Assembly: GCA_002448235.1 (NCBI GenBank)
Contig: DIXF01000004.1
Coordinates: 1 to 23,715 of the forward strand
From: Syntrophaceae bacterium UBA6087
Lineage (GTDB): Bacteria; Desulfobacterota; Desulfomonilia; UBA1062
Length of the DNA stretch: 23,715 nucleotides
Direction of reading: 5' to 3'
Position 1 is the stretch's first letter. Each line of letters starts with the position of its first letter. A model generated the notes under the pieces. The model was not told where the DNA came from. It made no database searches and was given only the letters and a program-made list of their open reading frames with translations. The position numbers were made by a program, and so were the translations under genes. Positions 8,768 through 15,530 of this stretch are shown here, piece by piece.

Positions 8768-10462
8768 ATGAAAAAATTCATACTTACATTTCTTATGATG
8801 CTGATTCCACTTGGTCTACTTGCACAGCAGCAAACGATTCCGGCATTGGCGGTAATCACGAGCCCCGGGTTTTTCACCGCCCTTATCGCGGGAATTATCC
8901 TTGCCTTGGGATTCCAGCTTATCCTGACCAATCTGTCTGCAGCCATAGGGTTGAGTGCCCTGCACATGGGTACGGAGAGGATTGAAAAGGCGATACGCTC
9001 CGGTCACAAACAGGAAAAGCATGAAGAGCCTTCAGCTCCCGTGGGAAAGAAGGTGCGGAAAGTGAATGCTGCCTTCGGGGCCTGGGCTATCATTACTACC
9101 AGTATTTCCCTGTTCTTTGCAGCCCTGCTCGCGGTAAAGATCAGCACTGCGCTGAATCTTATCGCCGGCATTACCCTGGGCCTCGCAATCTGGGGACTCT
9201 TTTATCTTATCACGGCAGTCCTTGAGATGACCGCCGTGTCCTCCATGGTGGGTTCGCTAATGGACATCGTGCGTTCGGGCTTGAGGACATTCTCCGAAAC
9301 GACCTCGGGAATCTTCCGCAAATCGGGCGAGCGGAGGTCGGTCGATACAGCCAGGGACATCACCGGCGCCGTACGCGATGAGATATTAGGAGACGCCAAT
9401 GTTAAAAGGACGATCCAGAATTATATCGATTCGCTCAAGCCGGACTACAGCAGGATCCGGAATGAGCTTACCGCGGTTCTGGATGATGCGGAGATCGACG
9501 TAAAATCCTCATATGCCAAAGGTACCGTCACCGCGCATATCCATACCGGTACAGGCGGTCCTTCCGCGACGGAGGTTAAGGGAAAGGCCCAGGCAGCAGG
9601 CGGCTTCGTGAAAGAGGAAGCGGCAAAGGTGCGCGAAGAGGCCCAATCCGACAAGGACCTGGCCGAAAAGATCGCAGATACAACGATGGAACTGGCGGGC
9701 CTGTCGCGACAGGAGGCAGAGGAATACCGGAAGAAACTGGAGCAGTATCTGGCCGGTACCGGCAAGACAGAGCTGAATCCCGAGGGGATCAAGCGCGACA
9801 TAGACAAACTTGTTTCAGAAAACCCGAAAGAAGGGGTGGATGCAATTCTTGCCAGGCTCAGCGACATAGACCGATCCACGATAACTTCGATCCTTGCCCA
9901 GAGAAAGGATATGGACAGGGACGAGGCAAACAGGGTTGTGGATATGGTCGCAGGGACGGTTGACAGCCTCAGGTCGAGGTATCAGCAGTCAAGAGGGGAG
10001 AGAAGGGCAGCTTCCGGGCAGCAGGGCGCCGCTGAGGGAAGATTGCGGCAATACCTGGATTCCCTGGATAATCAGGAGCTCCACTACTCCAATATCAAGG
10101 CGGACCTTGATACACTTCTCCACGATCCCAAGGCGGGCAGCCTGTCGTTGATCGACAAGCTGAAATCCGTTGACCGGCATGACCTGAAGCAGATGATCAC
10201 CCAGAGCGGTCTGAAAATCAAAGAAGAAGACGTCGACGGGATGGTTGAAAGGATAGAAGAGGCCAGAAATTCCGTCGTCGATAAGACCGAGCAGATGAGG
10301 AGAGATGTCGTAGCGAGGGTACAGAAGGCCGAGGAAGAATCCATCCGCTACGCAGACGAGGCGAGGAAAGTCGCCGCGTCGGCAGCCTGGTGGGTTTTCG
10401 GATCGGCGCTGGTTTCCGGAGTCGCCGCCGCGCTTGGCGGCATGGTGGGAATGATGACATAG
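8768..10462 (+). CDS. Membrane protein with long helical cytoplasmic region and duplicated ~85-residue module
   Basis: 564 residues, not assigned to a characterised family. A hydrophobic N-terminus (4-20), probable membrane helices at about 33-57, 104-125 and 128-150, and a last one at 538-562 enclose a long charged helical region (170-535). Within it a module recurs. Copy A at 322-400 has KLEQYL, IKRDIDKL, ILARLSDIDRSTITSIL and EANRVVDMV. Copy B at 425-502 has RLRQYL, IKADLDTL, LIDKLKSVDRHDLKQMI and VDGMVERI. A half copy at 214-241 (RTIQNYIDSL...IRNELTAVLDD) matches the first half. Similar repeat units occur in large cyanobacterial and proteobacterial membrane proteins sometimes labelled as transporters; that recollection is not verified here. 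ATG is preceded by AAAGGAG, and a terminator follows at 10545. The function is unknown. A scaffold or membrane-shaping role is speculation. Confidence 0.75.
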   Translation: MKKFILTFLMMLIPLGLLAQQQTIPALAVITSPGFFTALIAGIILALGFQLILTNLSAAIGLSALHMGTERIEKAIRSGHKQEKHEEPSAPVGKKVRKVNAAFGAWAIITTSISLFFAALLAVKISTALNLIAGITLGLAIWGLFYLITAVLEMTAVSSMVGSLMDIVRSGLRTFSETTSGIFRKSGERRSVDTARDITGAVRDEILGDANVKRTIQNYIDSLKPDYSRIRNELTAVLDDAEIDVKSSYAKGTVTAHIHTGTGGPSATEVKGKAQAAGGFVKEEAAKVREEAQSDKDLAEKIADTTMELAGLSRQEAEEYRKKLEQYLAGTGKTELNPEGIKRDIDKLVSENPKEGVDAILARLSDIDRSTITSILAQRKDMDRDEANRVVDMVAGTVDSLRSRYQQSRGERRAASGQQGAAEGRLRQYLDSLDNQELHYSNIKADLDTLLHDPKAGSLSLIDKLKSVDRHDLKQMITQSGLKIKEEDVDGMVERIEEARNSVVDKTEQMRRDVVARVQKAEEESIRYADEARKVAASAAWWVFGSALVSGVAAALGGMVGMMT

Positions 10463-10544
10463 CATCGGGCGCCCCTGCGTGCAGAGCATCAGTGGACCGC
10501 ATGTATGAAATCGATGCCGGTTCCGGTGAGAGCAAGGTTATGCG

Positions 10545-10579
10545 GAGGGCGGCGCCATAGCCGCTCTCTTGTTTCTTTT
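10545..10579 (+). terminator. Intrinsic terminator after the membrane-protein gene
   Basis: GAGGGCGGC (10545-10553) pairs with GCCGCTCTC (10560-10568), one G-U pair included, around the loop GCCATA. TTGTTTCTTTT follows. It lies 83 bases after the stop at 10462 and separates this gene from yhbY. Confidence 0.75.
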
Positions 10580-10694
10580 CCGGAATGCGCACAGGCATGT
10601 GAGATCGAATTATTTCATATAGTTATTGACTTTAGTGAAGAGGGCACGTTATTCAGCACATCTGGAAAATGATGAGAACGGAAGAAGGGGGCAT

Positions 10695-11018
10695 ATGAAA
10701 TCTCTGGCAGGATGGCAAAGGACACACTTACGGGGCCTGGCTCACAAGCTGCAGCCGGTTATTCAGGTGGGAAAGCAGGGTGTTACCCCGGAACTGATCA
10801 AGGCGGTGGACGAAGCCCTTACCGTTCATGAACTCATCAAGGTCAAATACGGCGATTTCAAAGAGGAAAAGAAAGAGCTCTCTGAAGAGATAGAACGGCA
10901 GACCTCGAGCGAGGCAGTAGGCATGATCGGCAATATCGTTATCCTCTATCGCCAGAACCCGGATACGCAGAAACGCAAAATTATCCTTCCGGAGAAGCGG
11001 GCACGGAAAAACCCCTAG
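10695..11018 (+). CDS. yhbY: YhbY-family (CRM domain) RNA-binding protein
   Basis: 107 residues, normal for the family. It is a single CRM domain that associates with pre-50S ribosomal particles in E. coli. The opening LRGLAHKLQPVIQVGKQGVT contains the conserved G-K-x-G loop (GKQG). It is followed by the ALTVHELIKVKYG segment and the VGMIGNIVILYRQNP strand-loop, all family hallmarks. The last dozen residues are basic (KRKIILPEKRARK). ATG 10695 is chosen over an upstream in-frame TTG at 10626 because it matches the family N-terminus and follows GAAGAAGGGGG. It appears monocistronic, ending at hairpin copy 2 some 214 bases downstream. Confidence 0.93.
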   Translation: MKSLAGWQRTHLRGLAHKLQPVIQVGKQGVTPELIKAVDEALTVHELIKVKYGDFKEEKKELSEEIERQTSSEAVGMIGNIVILYRQNPDTQKRKIILPEKRARKNP

Positions 11019-11232
11019 TCTTCCCCGGGACGGACCGACCACTCGATGCCGGAGAGATAACGGTGCGGCATCCGTAAGAAACGAGAAGCAGAATCAAAGA
11101 TAACAAGAGAATCATCAAAAATAGGATTAAATAAGTAATAAACAGCCGGGCCTGTAAGAATATTCAGAATATCCCCCGTCAGGCATGAATCGTTTTCCTT
11201 CTGCCTGCATCTGTAATAGAACATAACTTAAT

Positions 11233-11290
11233 ACCTCCTCTTTATGGATGGCGAGTCCTATGCCCTAACCGCCATCCATTTTTTTTGCCT
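11233..11290 (+). ncRNA. Conserved hairpin element, copy 2 (candidate small RNA 3' end / terminator)
   Basis: The leader ACCTCCTCTTTA (11233-11244) is identical to copy 1. The stem is ATGGATGGCG (11244-11253) with CGCCATCCAT (11270-11279), the loop is AGTCCTATGCCCTAAC (16 bases, one A fewer than copy 1), then seven T residues and GCCT. The two outermost pairs differ from copy 1 (A-T, T-A instead of T-A, A-T) yet pairing is kept. Read on the other strand, AAAGAGGAGG would be a ribosome-binding site for a 69-codon frame ending at 11015, but copy 1 has no such frame. Confidence 0.7.
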
Positions 11291-11402
11291 TCATACAAGC
11301 CCTGGAAAATATATTCCCAAAAAAAGAAAATAAATTCCCCTATTAACAATTGCAATTAATTTAAATAAATAATAACACCATGAAAATACAATCAATAAAG
11401 CA

Positions 11403-11418
11403 TGGCATTGTACTTGCT
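11403..11418 (+). promoter_or_regulatory. Sigma-54 (-24/-12) promoter for the lipoprotein gene
   Basis: TGGCATTGTACTTGCT matches the TGGCAC-N5-TTGC(A/T) consensus at all but one defined position. GG falls at 11404-11405 and GC at 11416-11417, in exact spacing. It sits at the edge of an unusually AT-rich stretch (about 11310-11550) and predicts a start near 11429, giving a 5' leader of about 120 bases to ATG 11552. Apart from this and hairpin copy 2, the 11019-11551 interval shows no gene. Genes under sigma-54 need an enhancer-binding activator, and none is encoded in this window. Confidence 0.6.
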
Positions 11419-11551
11419 GTGATATGAAGCATCATAAATAGAATAATTTTAGATAATAAGGAGAATATAAAAATAGAATATACCGGAATAATAATTAGTT
11501 AATCCGTCATCAAAGAAACCTTACAACACACAACTTAGAGGAGGATTATGT

Positions 11552-13687
11552 ATGCGGTACATTAGGGTAGCAAGGGGCATCGCGTTTATAGCATTCTTAT
11601 CCATTGCGTTGCTTTCAGCAGGCTGCAGGTTCTACAACCATCATACGCATAATGACAGCGTCGTGACTGAATCGGAAGAAGCACTCCATGATGCAGTGGC
11701 AGTTGTCCACAGCAACGGTGCAGAGGTCGAAGTCGAGAAAGAAGGCAGCCCGATCCTGGGCGTAAAGGTCATTGTTCCCGAGAATGCCGTCGACAGCGGG
11801 GATGAAGTGAAGGTCTACATCGACTCCGAGGAAGTACTCCCCGGTGCATTGGACAGCAATGCATCACGTGCCAGCAGGGTGATCGTTTTAACCAAGGACA
11901 GCGGGTACAAATTCCTGCTGCCCGTAACGGTCACGATGCCCTATGATGATTCCCAGATGGATTCGGATGACATTCCGCTGGTATTGTATTGGGACGAGGA
12001 AAGCGGCAAGTACGTAGCCGTCGGCGTGAAGGATATCGATACAGTCAACAAACTGATAACCTTTACCACGATTCACTTCTCAAAGTTCGTTGTGGTCGGC
12101 GTAAAAGGGCTCGGATCTGCCCTGGCCGACGCAGGCTCTGTTTTCTGGACCACATCCGGGTTGACCGGTTTTATGCCGGATACGGACGGATTCTTCCACC
12201 CCAATTTCGGATCGTACGATTCGCCGGGAGGAAGCGGCATCGGGATGGCCGGTTTTGCACAGTGGTATTATGTCTTCATGAAAGATGAGGATGGAAACGG
12301 CCTCTTCGATAAGCACCGTGAAGGCGATCCTGCCCGCTGGGAAGATGACACAACCATCAGAGAGCTGATTTCAAGGGCATATGTATCTTCCAGCAGGATC
12401 TGGTCGCAGTTGTGGACGCAGTCTACCTATAAGCTGGATAAGGAAAAGACCGGCAAGCTTTTCATATCGGCCATGAAGGTGACCAAAGCTCCCCAGACCA
12501 TGCTTCTGACCGGTCAGAACTTTGCACATGCCGTCACGGTATATGGTTACGAGCACGGTACGCCAAACGGTACGTTCTATGTATGCGACAGTAATTTCCC
12601 CGGCGAGGTCGTGACGCTTAAGTGGAACAGGACCGACGGGTTCTTCGATTACAGCAAGGCTGCCGCCTATCCTGCCATTGAGCAGTACGGGTTCGATGCG
12701 TACTCGACGATCTTCTCCCTGAAGGAGTTCGGAGCCCTGTACCAGGGCGCTCAGAGCGGCTGGGATGCATCGAAGTTCCAGAACATTGCCATCACGGCTC
12801 CTGCACTTGATGCAAACGGCACCGCTGTTGTCTCTGATCCCGACAACATAACGATAACAGGAACGGTGAGCGGCGGTTCGAAGGCTGCAAGATACCTGGT
12901 TTACAACGTAAACGGCGCCGACGGCCTCGGCGGACGGCTCGTTACACTCGGGTCGAACGGCAGCTTCAGCTTCACGATCCCGAATCTCCCCAGGTCAACG
13001 AACTCCATCATGATGATCACCACGGATGACGAGCGGGATGCCAGAAGAAGGGTTCCCAGCGCATATGCAGGCTTCAGGGAGATCCTCATAAAGGTCCAGG
13101 GGCAGAACTTCTTCACGAATCTCGGGTTCGAGACAGGAGACTTCACCGCATGGGCGTATGAAACCCATGTCTGGCCGGGAGAATATGATTATGGTCAAGA
13201 TCTGTACTGGATACAGAGCATTCTCGGCGTTTCTGACCCCGATGATCTGACCGACCCCCACTTCCCTTCGATTCAGAAGGTATACAAGGGCGATTATTCG
13301 GCTCAGCTGAATGATACAAACGGTATGTACCACATCACTACGTTCACCCAGAGCGCGACGGTCCCGACGAACGTTGCAAACCCTGAACTGAGGTTCTATT
13401 GGGCTGCGATACTCGAACAGCCCTATCATACAATGGAGCCGTATATCGATATCGTAGTGACAGACGATACTTCAGGTCAGACACTCTTTACCCAGTATTT
13501 CTCCACGAGCGACACCTCATATTCAGGATGGATCTGGGATGGTGGATACTGGTATGCCATTCCCTGGCAGACCGTCATCGTTCCCTGCGCTGCGGTCAAA
13601 GGACACCAGATCACCCTGAAGGTGACTGCTGCCGACTGCGGTTGGGGCGGACACGGCGGTTACGTCTATCTTGATGGTGAAGAATAA
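11552..13687 (+). CDS. Surface lipoprotein: ZU5-like domain, papain-like domain lacking Cys, C-terminal jelly-roll
   Basis: 711 residues. The lipobox LSAGC gives a lipidated C25, so it is exported and membrane-anchored. Residues 55-185 resemble a ZU5-type domain (GVKVIVPENAV...FLLPVTVTMPY...FTTIHFSKFVVVG). Residues 195-400 look like a C39/papain-like cysteine-protease fold. GMAGFAQWYY (231-240) is where such proteins carry the Cys helix, H326 lies in AHAVTVYGY, and D346 in VCDSNFPG. The usual GxCYGM is GSGIGM here, so Gly229 replaces the nucleophile. Residues 412-515 form an Ig-like part, and 518-711 a carbohydrate-binding-like jelly-roll (NLGFETGDFTAW near the start, GGHGGYVYLDG near the end). 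GAGGAGG precedes ATG 11552. A strong terminator follows, so it is monocistronic and probably under sigma-54. Domain labels are by motif memory and are moderately sure. Confidence 0.75.
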   Translation: MRYIRVARGIAFIAFLSIALLSAGCRFYNHHTHNDSVVTESEEALHDAVAVVHSNGAEVEVEKEGSPILGVKVIVPENAVDSGDEVKVYIDSEEVLPGALDSNASRASRVIVLTKDSGYKFLLPVTVTMPYDDSQMDSDDIPLVLYWDEESGKYVAVGVKDIDTVNKLITFTTIHFSKFVVVGVKGLGSALADAGSVFWTTSGLTGFMPDTDGFFHPNFGSYDSPGGSGIGMAGFAQWYYVFMKDEDGNGLFDKHREGDPARWEDDTTIRELISRAYVSSSRIWSQLWTQSTYKLDKEKTGKLFISAMKVTKAPQTMLLTGQNFAHAVTVYGYEHGTPNGTFYVCDSNFPGEVVTLKWNRTDGFFDYSKAAAYPAIEQYGFDAYSTIFSLKEFGALYQGAQSGWDASKFQNIAITAPALDANGTAVVSDPDNITITGTVSGGSKAARYLVYNVNGADGLGGRLVTLGSNGSFSFTIPNLPRSTNSIMMITTDDERDARRRVPSAYAGFREILIKVQGQNFFTNLGFETGDFTAWAYETHVWPGEYDYGQDLYWIQSILGVSDPDDLTDPHFPSIQKVYKGDYSAQLNDTNGMYHITTFTQSATVPTNVANPELRFYWAAILEQPYHTMEPYIDIVVTDDTSGQTLFTQYFSTSDTSYSGWIWDGGYWYAIPWQTVIVPCAAVKGHQITLKVTAADCGWGGHGGYVYLDGEE

Positions 13688-13711
13688 GTAGCTTTTTAGA
13701 TTCTCAGTCGC

Positions 13712-13760
13712 AAAGCCTGCAGGGCCGTCTGTCAGTGCCCTGCAGGCTTTCTTTCTTTTT
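13712..13760 (+). terminator. Intrinsic terminator after the lipoprotein gene
   Basis: A perfect 14-bp stem, AAAGCCTGCAGGGC (13712-13725) with GCCCTGCAGGCTTT (13737-13750), has an 11-base loop and the T-rich tail CTTTCTTTTT. It begins 25 bases after the stop codon. Confidence 0.93.
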
Positions 13761-13854
13761 CGATCCAGGCCGGGTGATTCACCTGTAGAGGTAATATTTA
13801 TTTGTCCGGCCTCCCGCAAGCTGCACCGATCCACCCGTCCGGGTAAGAAATTAT

Positions 13855-13891
13855 TTGACAGAATACAGTTGATTCGTTACGGACATATAAT
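13855..13891 (+). promoter_or_regulatory. Possible promoter elements before the thiolase gene
   Basis: A perfect TTGACA (13855-13860) and a perfect TATAAT (13886-13891) both occur, but 25 bases apart rather than 17, so they do not make one standard promoter. The TATAAT may serve as -10 with a poor -35, about 95 bases before ATG 13986. Confidence 0.3.
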
Positions 13892-13985
13892 AATACAATA
13901 AGATAAAGAATATACAGGCCGGCCCGGAGGATCCGTATCCGGATAAGACCCTCGGTCCGGGGCCTGATCTGAGAGGAGGATTTGT

Positions 13986-15158
13986 ATGAGAGATGTCTTT
14001 GTTGTCAGTGCAGTCCGAACCGCGGTGGGAAAACAAAAGGGTTACTTCCGCGAATATCTGGCCCCGGAGCTCCTGGCCCTTGTCCTGAATGAATCTGTAG
14101 CCCGCATCGAACTGGACCCCATGCTGGTGGACGATGTCATTACCGGCTGTGTCTATCAGGTCGGGGAGCAGGCGTTCACCCTGGCCCGCATGGCCGTGCT
14201 GGCGTCTCGGCTGCCCGAGACGCTGGGGGGCATCACCGTGAACCGCCAGTGCGGAAGCAGCCTGTCGGCGATTCAGATGGCCGCGGGTATGATCGGCTCG
14301 GGCATCCATGAGGTGATCATTGCCAGCGGATGCGAGATCATGTCCAAGTATAACATTGCCTCCGATATGAACTGCACCCTGGCCAACGGACAGAATGCCG
14401 GCCATCCCTTCGGGAAGTTCTATCTGGACAAGTACGGCATCCCCAGCCAGATCGTTTCCGCCCACGCCATTGCACAGAAATGGAACATCACCAAGGAAGA
14501 GTGCCAGGACTTTGCCGTAGCAAGCCACGAAAAGGCCCATAAGGCTACGGTCGAAGGCCGCTTCAGACGGGAGATCGTTCCCGTGCCCGGGCTCGACAAG
14601 GACGGCAACGGCATAGAATGCATGACCGATGAGCCCATACGCCCCGGAACGAACCGCGAGACCCTGGACAGCCTGAAGGTGCTGGCAGGAACGGACTGGA
14701 TGACGGCAGGGCTCTCCAGCACGGTTACGGACGGCGCATCCGCCATGGTTCTCATGAGCGGGGACAAGGTAAAAGAGTCGGGAGTCACCCCGCTTGCCCG
14801 TGTGGCTGCCGGCGCCGTTGTCGGTTCCGACCCCATGCTCATGCTCACCGGTCCCATCGCGGTGACGCCCAAGGTGCTCTCAAAGGCGGGCCTGAAGATG
14901 AGCGACATCGACATCTTCGAGGTCAACGAGGCGTTTGCCCCAATCCCGCTGGCGTGGGCAAAAGAGTTGGGAGCGGATGCCGGAAGGCTCAATGTCAACG
15001 GCGGGGCGCTTGCCCTCGGGCATCCGGTGGGCAACAGCGGCTGCCGGCTGAGCGTCACCGCCATCCACGAGCTGATGAGGCGGAAAGGAAGGTATGCCCT
15101 CGTTACGCTCTGCACGGGAGGAGGGCAGGCACCTGCAGCCATCTTCGAGCGGGCATAA
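13986..15158 (+). CDS. Acetyl-CoA acetyltransferase (thiolase)
   Basis: 390 residues, the standard thiolase length. The enzyme condenses two acetyl-CoA to acetoacetyl-CoA, or cleaves 3-ketoacyl-CoA, in the cytoplasm. The active-site set is complete: nucleophile C89 in NRQCGSS, N314 in NEAFAPI, H346 in GGALALGHPVGNSG, and C376 in CTGGGQ. The start MRDVFVVSAVRTAVGK is typical, and ATG follows GAGAGGAGG by six bases. No beta-oxidation or ketone-body genes lie beside it; neighbours are a lipoprotein and a DnaA-type gene. Whether it acts in synthesis or degradation cannot be read from context, so no symbol (thlA, atoB, fadA) is assigned. Confidence 0.95.
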   Translation: MRDVFVVSAVRTAVGKQKGYFREYLAPELLALVLNESVARIELDPMLVDDVITGCVYQVGEQAFTLARMAVLASRLPETLGGITVNRQCGSSLSAIQMAAGMIGSGIHEVIIASGCEIMSKYNIASDMNCTLANGQNAGHPFGKFYLDKYGIPSQIVSAHAIAQKWNITKEECQDFAVASHEKAHKATVEGRFRREIVPVPGLDKDGNGIECMTDEPIRPGTNRETLDSLKVLAGTDWMTAGLSSTVTDGASAMVLMSGDKVKESGVTPLARVAAGAVVGSDPMLMLTGPIAVTPKVLSKAGLKMSDIDIFEVNEAFAPIPLAWAKELGADAGRLNVNGGALALGHPVGNSGCRLSVTAIHELMRRKGRYALVTLCTGGGQAPAAIFERA

Positions 15159-15183
15159 AGATCTTTTAAAAAAAAGGGGGGGT

Positions 15184-15232
15184 CGAATCGGGCCGGTTAG
15201 CAGGGTGGGCCTACGATTCGGGCCCTCTTTTA
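15184..15232 (+). terminator. Probable terminator after the thiolase gene
   Basis: CGAATCGGGCC (15184-15194) pairs with GGCC-TA-CGATTCG (15208-15220), an 11-bp stem with a two-base bulge. The T-run (CTCTTTT) starts some eight bases after the stem, so it is a weaker than usual intrinsic terminator. Confidence 0.45.
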
Positions 15233-15281
15233 ACATTCGCGTAAAAATCGATGGGAAAAAGAGATAAAACGAGCTCGCGAG

Positions 15282-15302
15282 TTATCGACAAAATGTAGAT
15301 AA
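15282..15302. promoter_or_regulatory. Inverted pair of DnaA-box-like sites upstream of the DnaA-family gene
   Basis: TTATCGACA (15282-15290), a spacer AAA, and TGTAGATAA (15294-15302) each differ by one base from the DnaA box TTATCCACA or its complement. Both differ at the same box position (the sixth), giving a near-perfect palindrome. The pair lies 229 bases before the GTG of the DnaA-family gene. It could mediate autoregulation or belong to an origin. A third, poorer box-like stretch (TTGTTCACA) is near 15408. Confidence 0.55.
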
Positions 15303-15322
15303 TCATGCCCGATCAAGTCATT

Positions 15323-15365
15323 CTCACGTTTCCCCGGCGCATCATCCCGATGGTGGGAAAGTGAG
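15323..15365 (+). other. Leader hairpin upstream of the DnaA-family gene
   Basis: CTCAC-G-TTTCCC (15323-15334) pairs with GGGAAAGTGAG (15355-15365), an 11-bp stem with one bulge. A second small stem, CATC/GATG, lies inside the loop. No T-run follows. It sits between the DnaA-box pair and the gene, so it may be a transcribed leader structure or a DNA cruciform site. The role is unknown. The rest of 15233-15530 has only short AT-rich tracts. Confidence 0.45.
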
Positions 15366-15530
15366 GGCTAAGTACATAATCCATTGAATAAACGAGTGGA
15401 AAAAGGCTTGTTCACAAACAGGCAAAAGATGGAAAAAACCGGAAACCGTCCGGCTTGATCTCTTCCATCAATCGAAGCATTATGCCTCTCATACTTCTTA
15501 TAGACATCTTTTTTTCACCTGGGGGTTACA

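Noticed and set aside
13855..13891. TTGACA and TATAAT as a single strong promoter
   Set aside because: The spacing is 25 bases, too long for a sigma-70 promoter; kept only as separate candidate elements.
14420..15142. A 240-codon minus-strand frame
   Set aside because: Antisense shadow of the thiolase gene; low-complexity Ser/Pro/Ala-rich translation.
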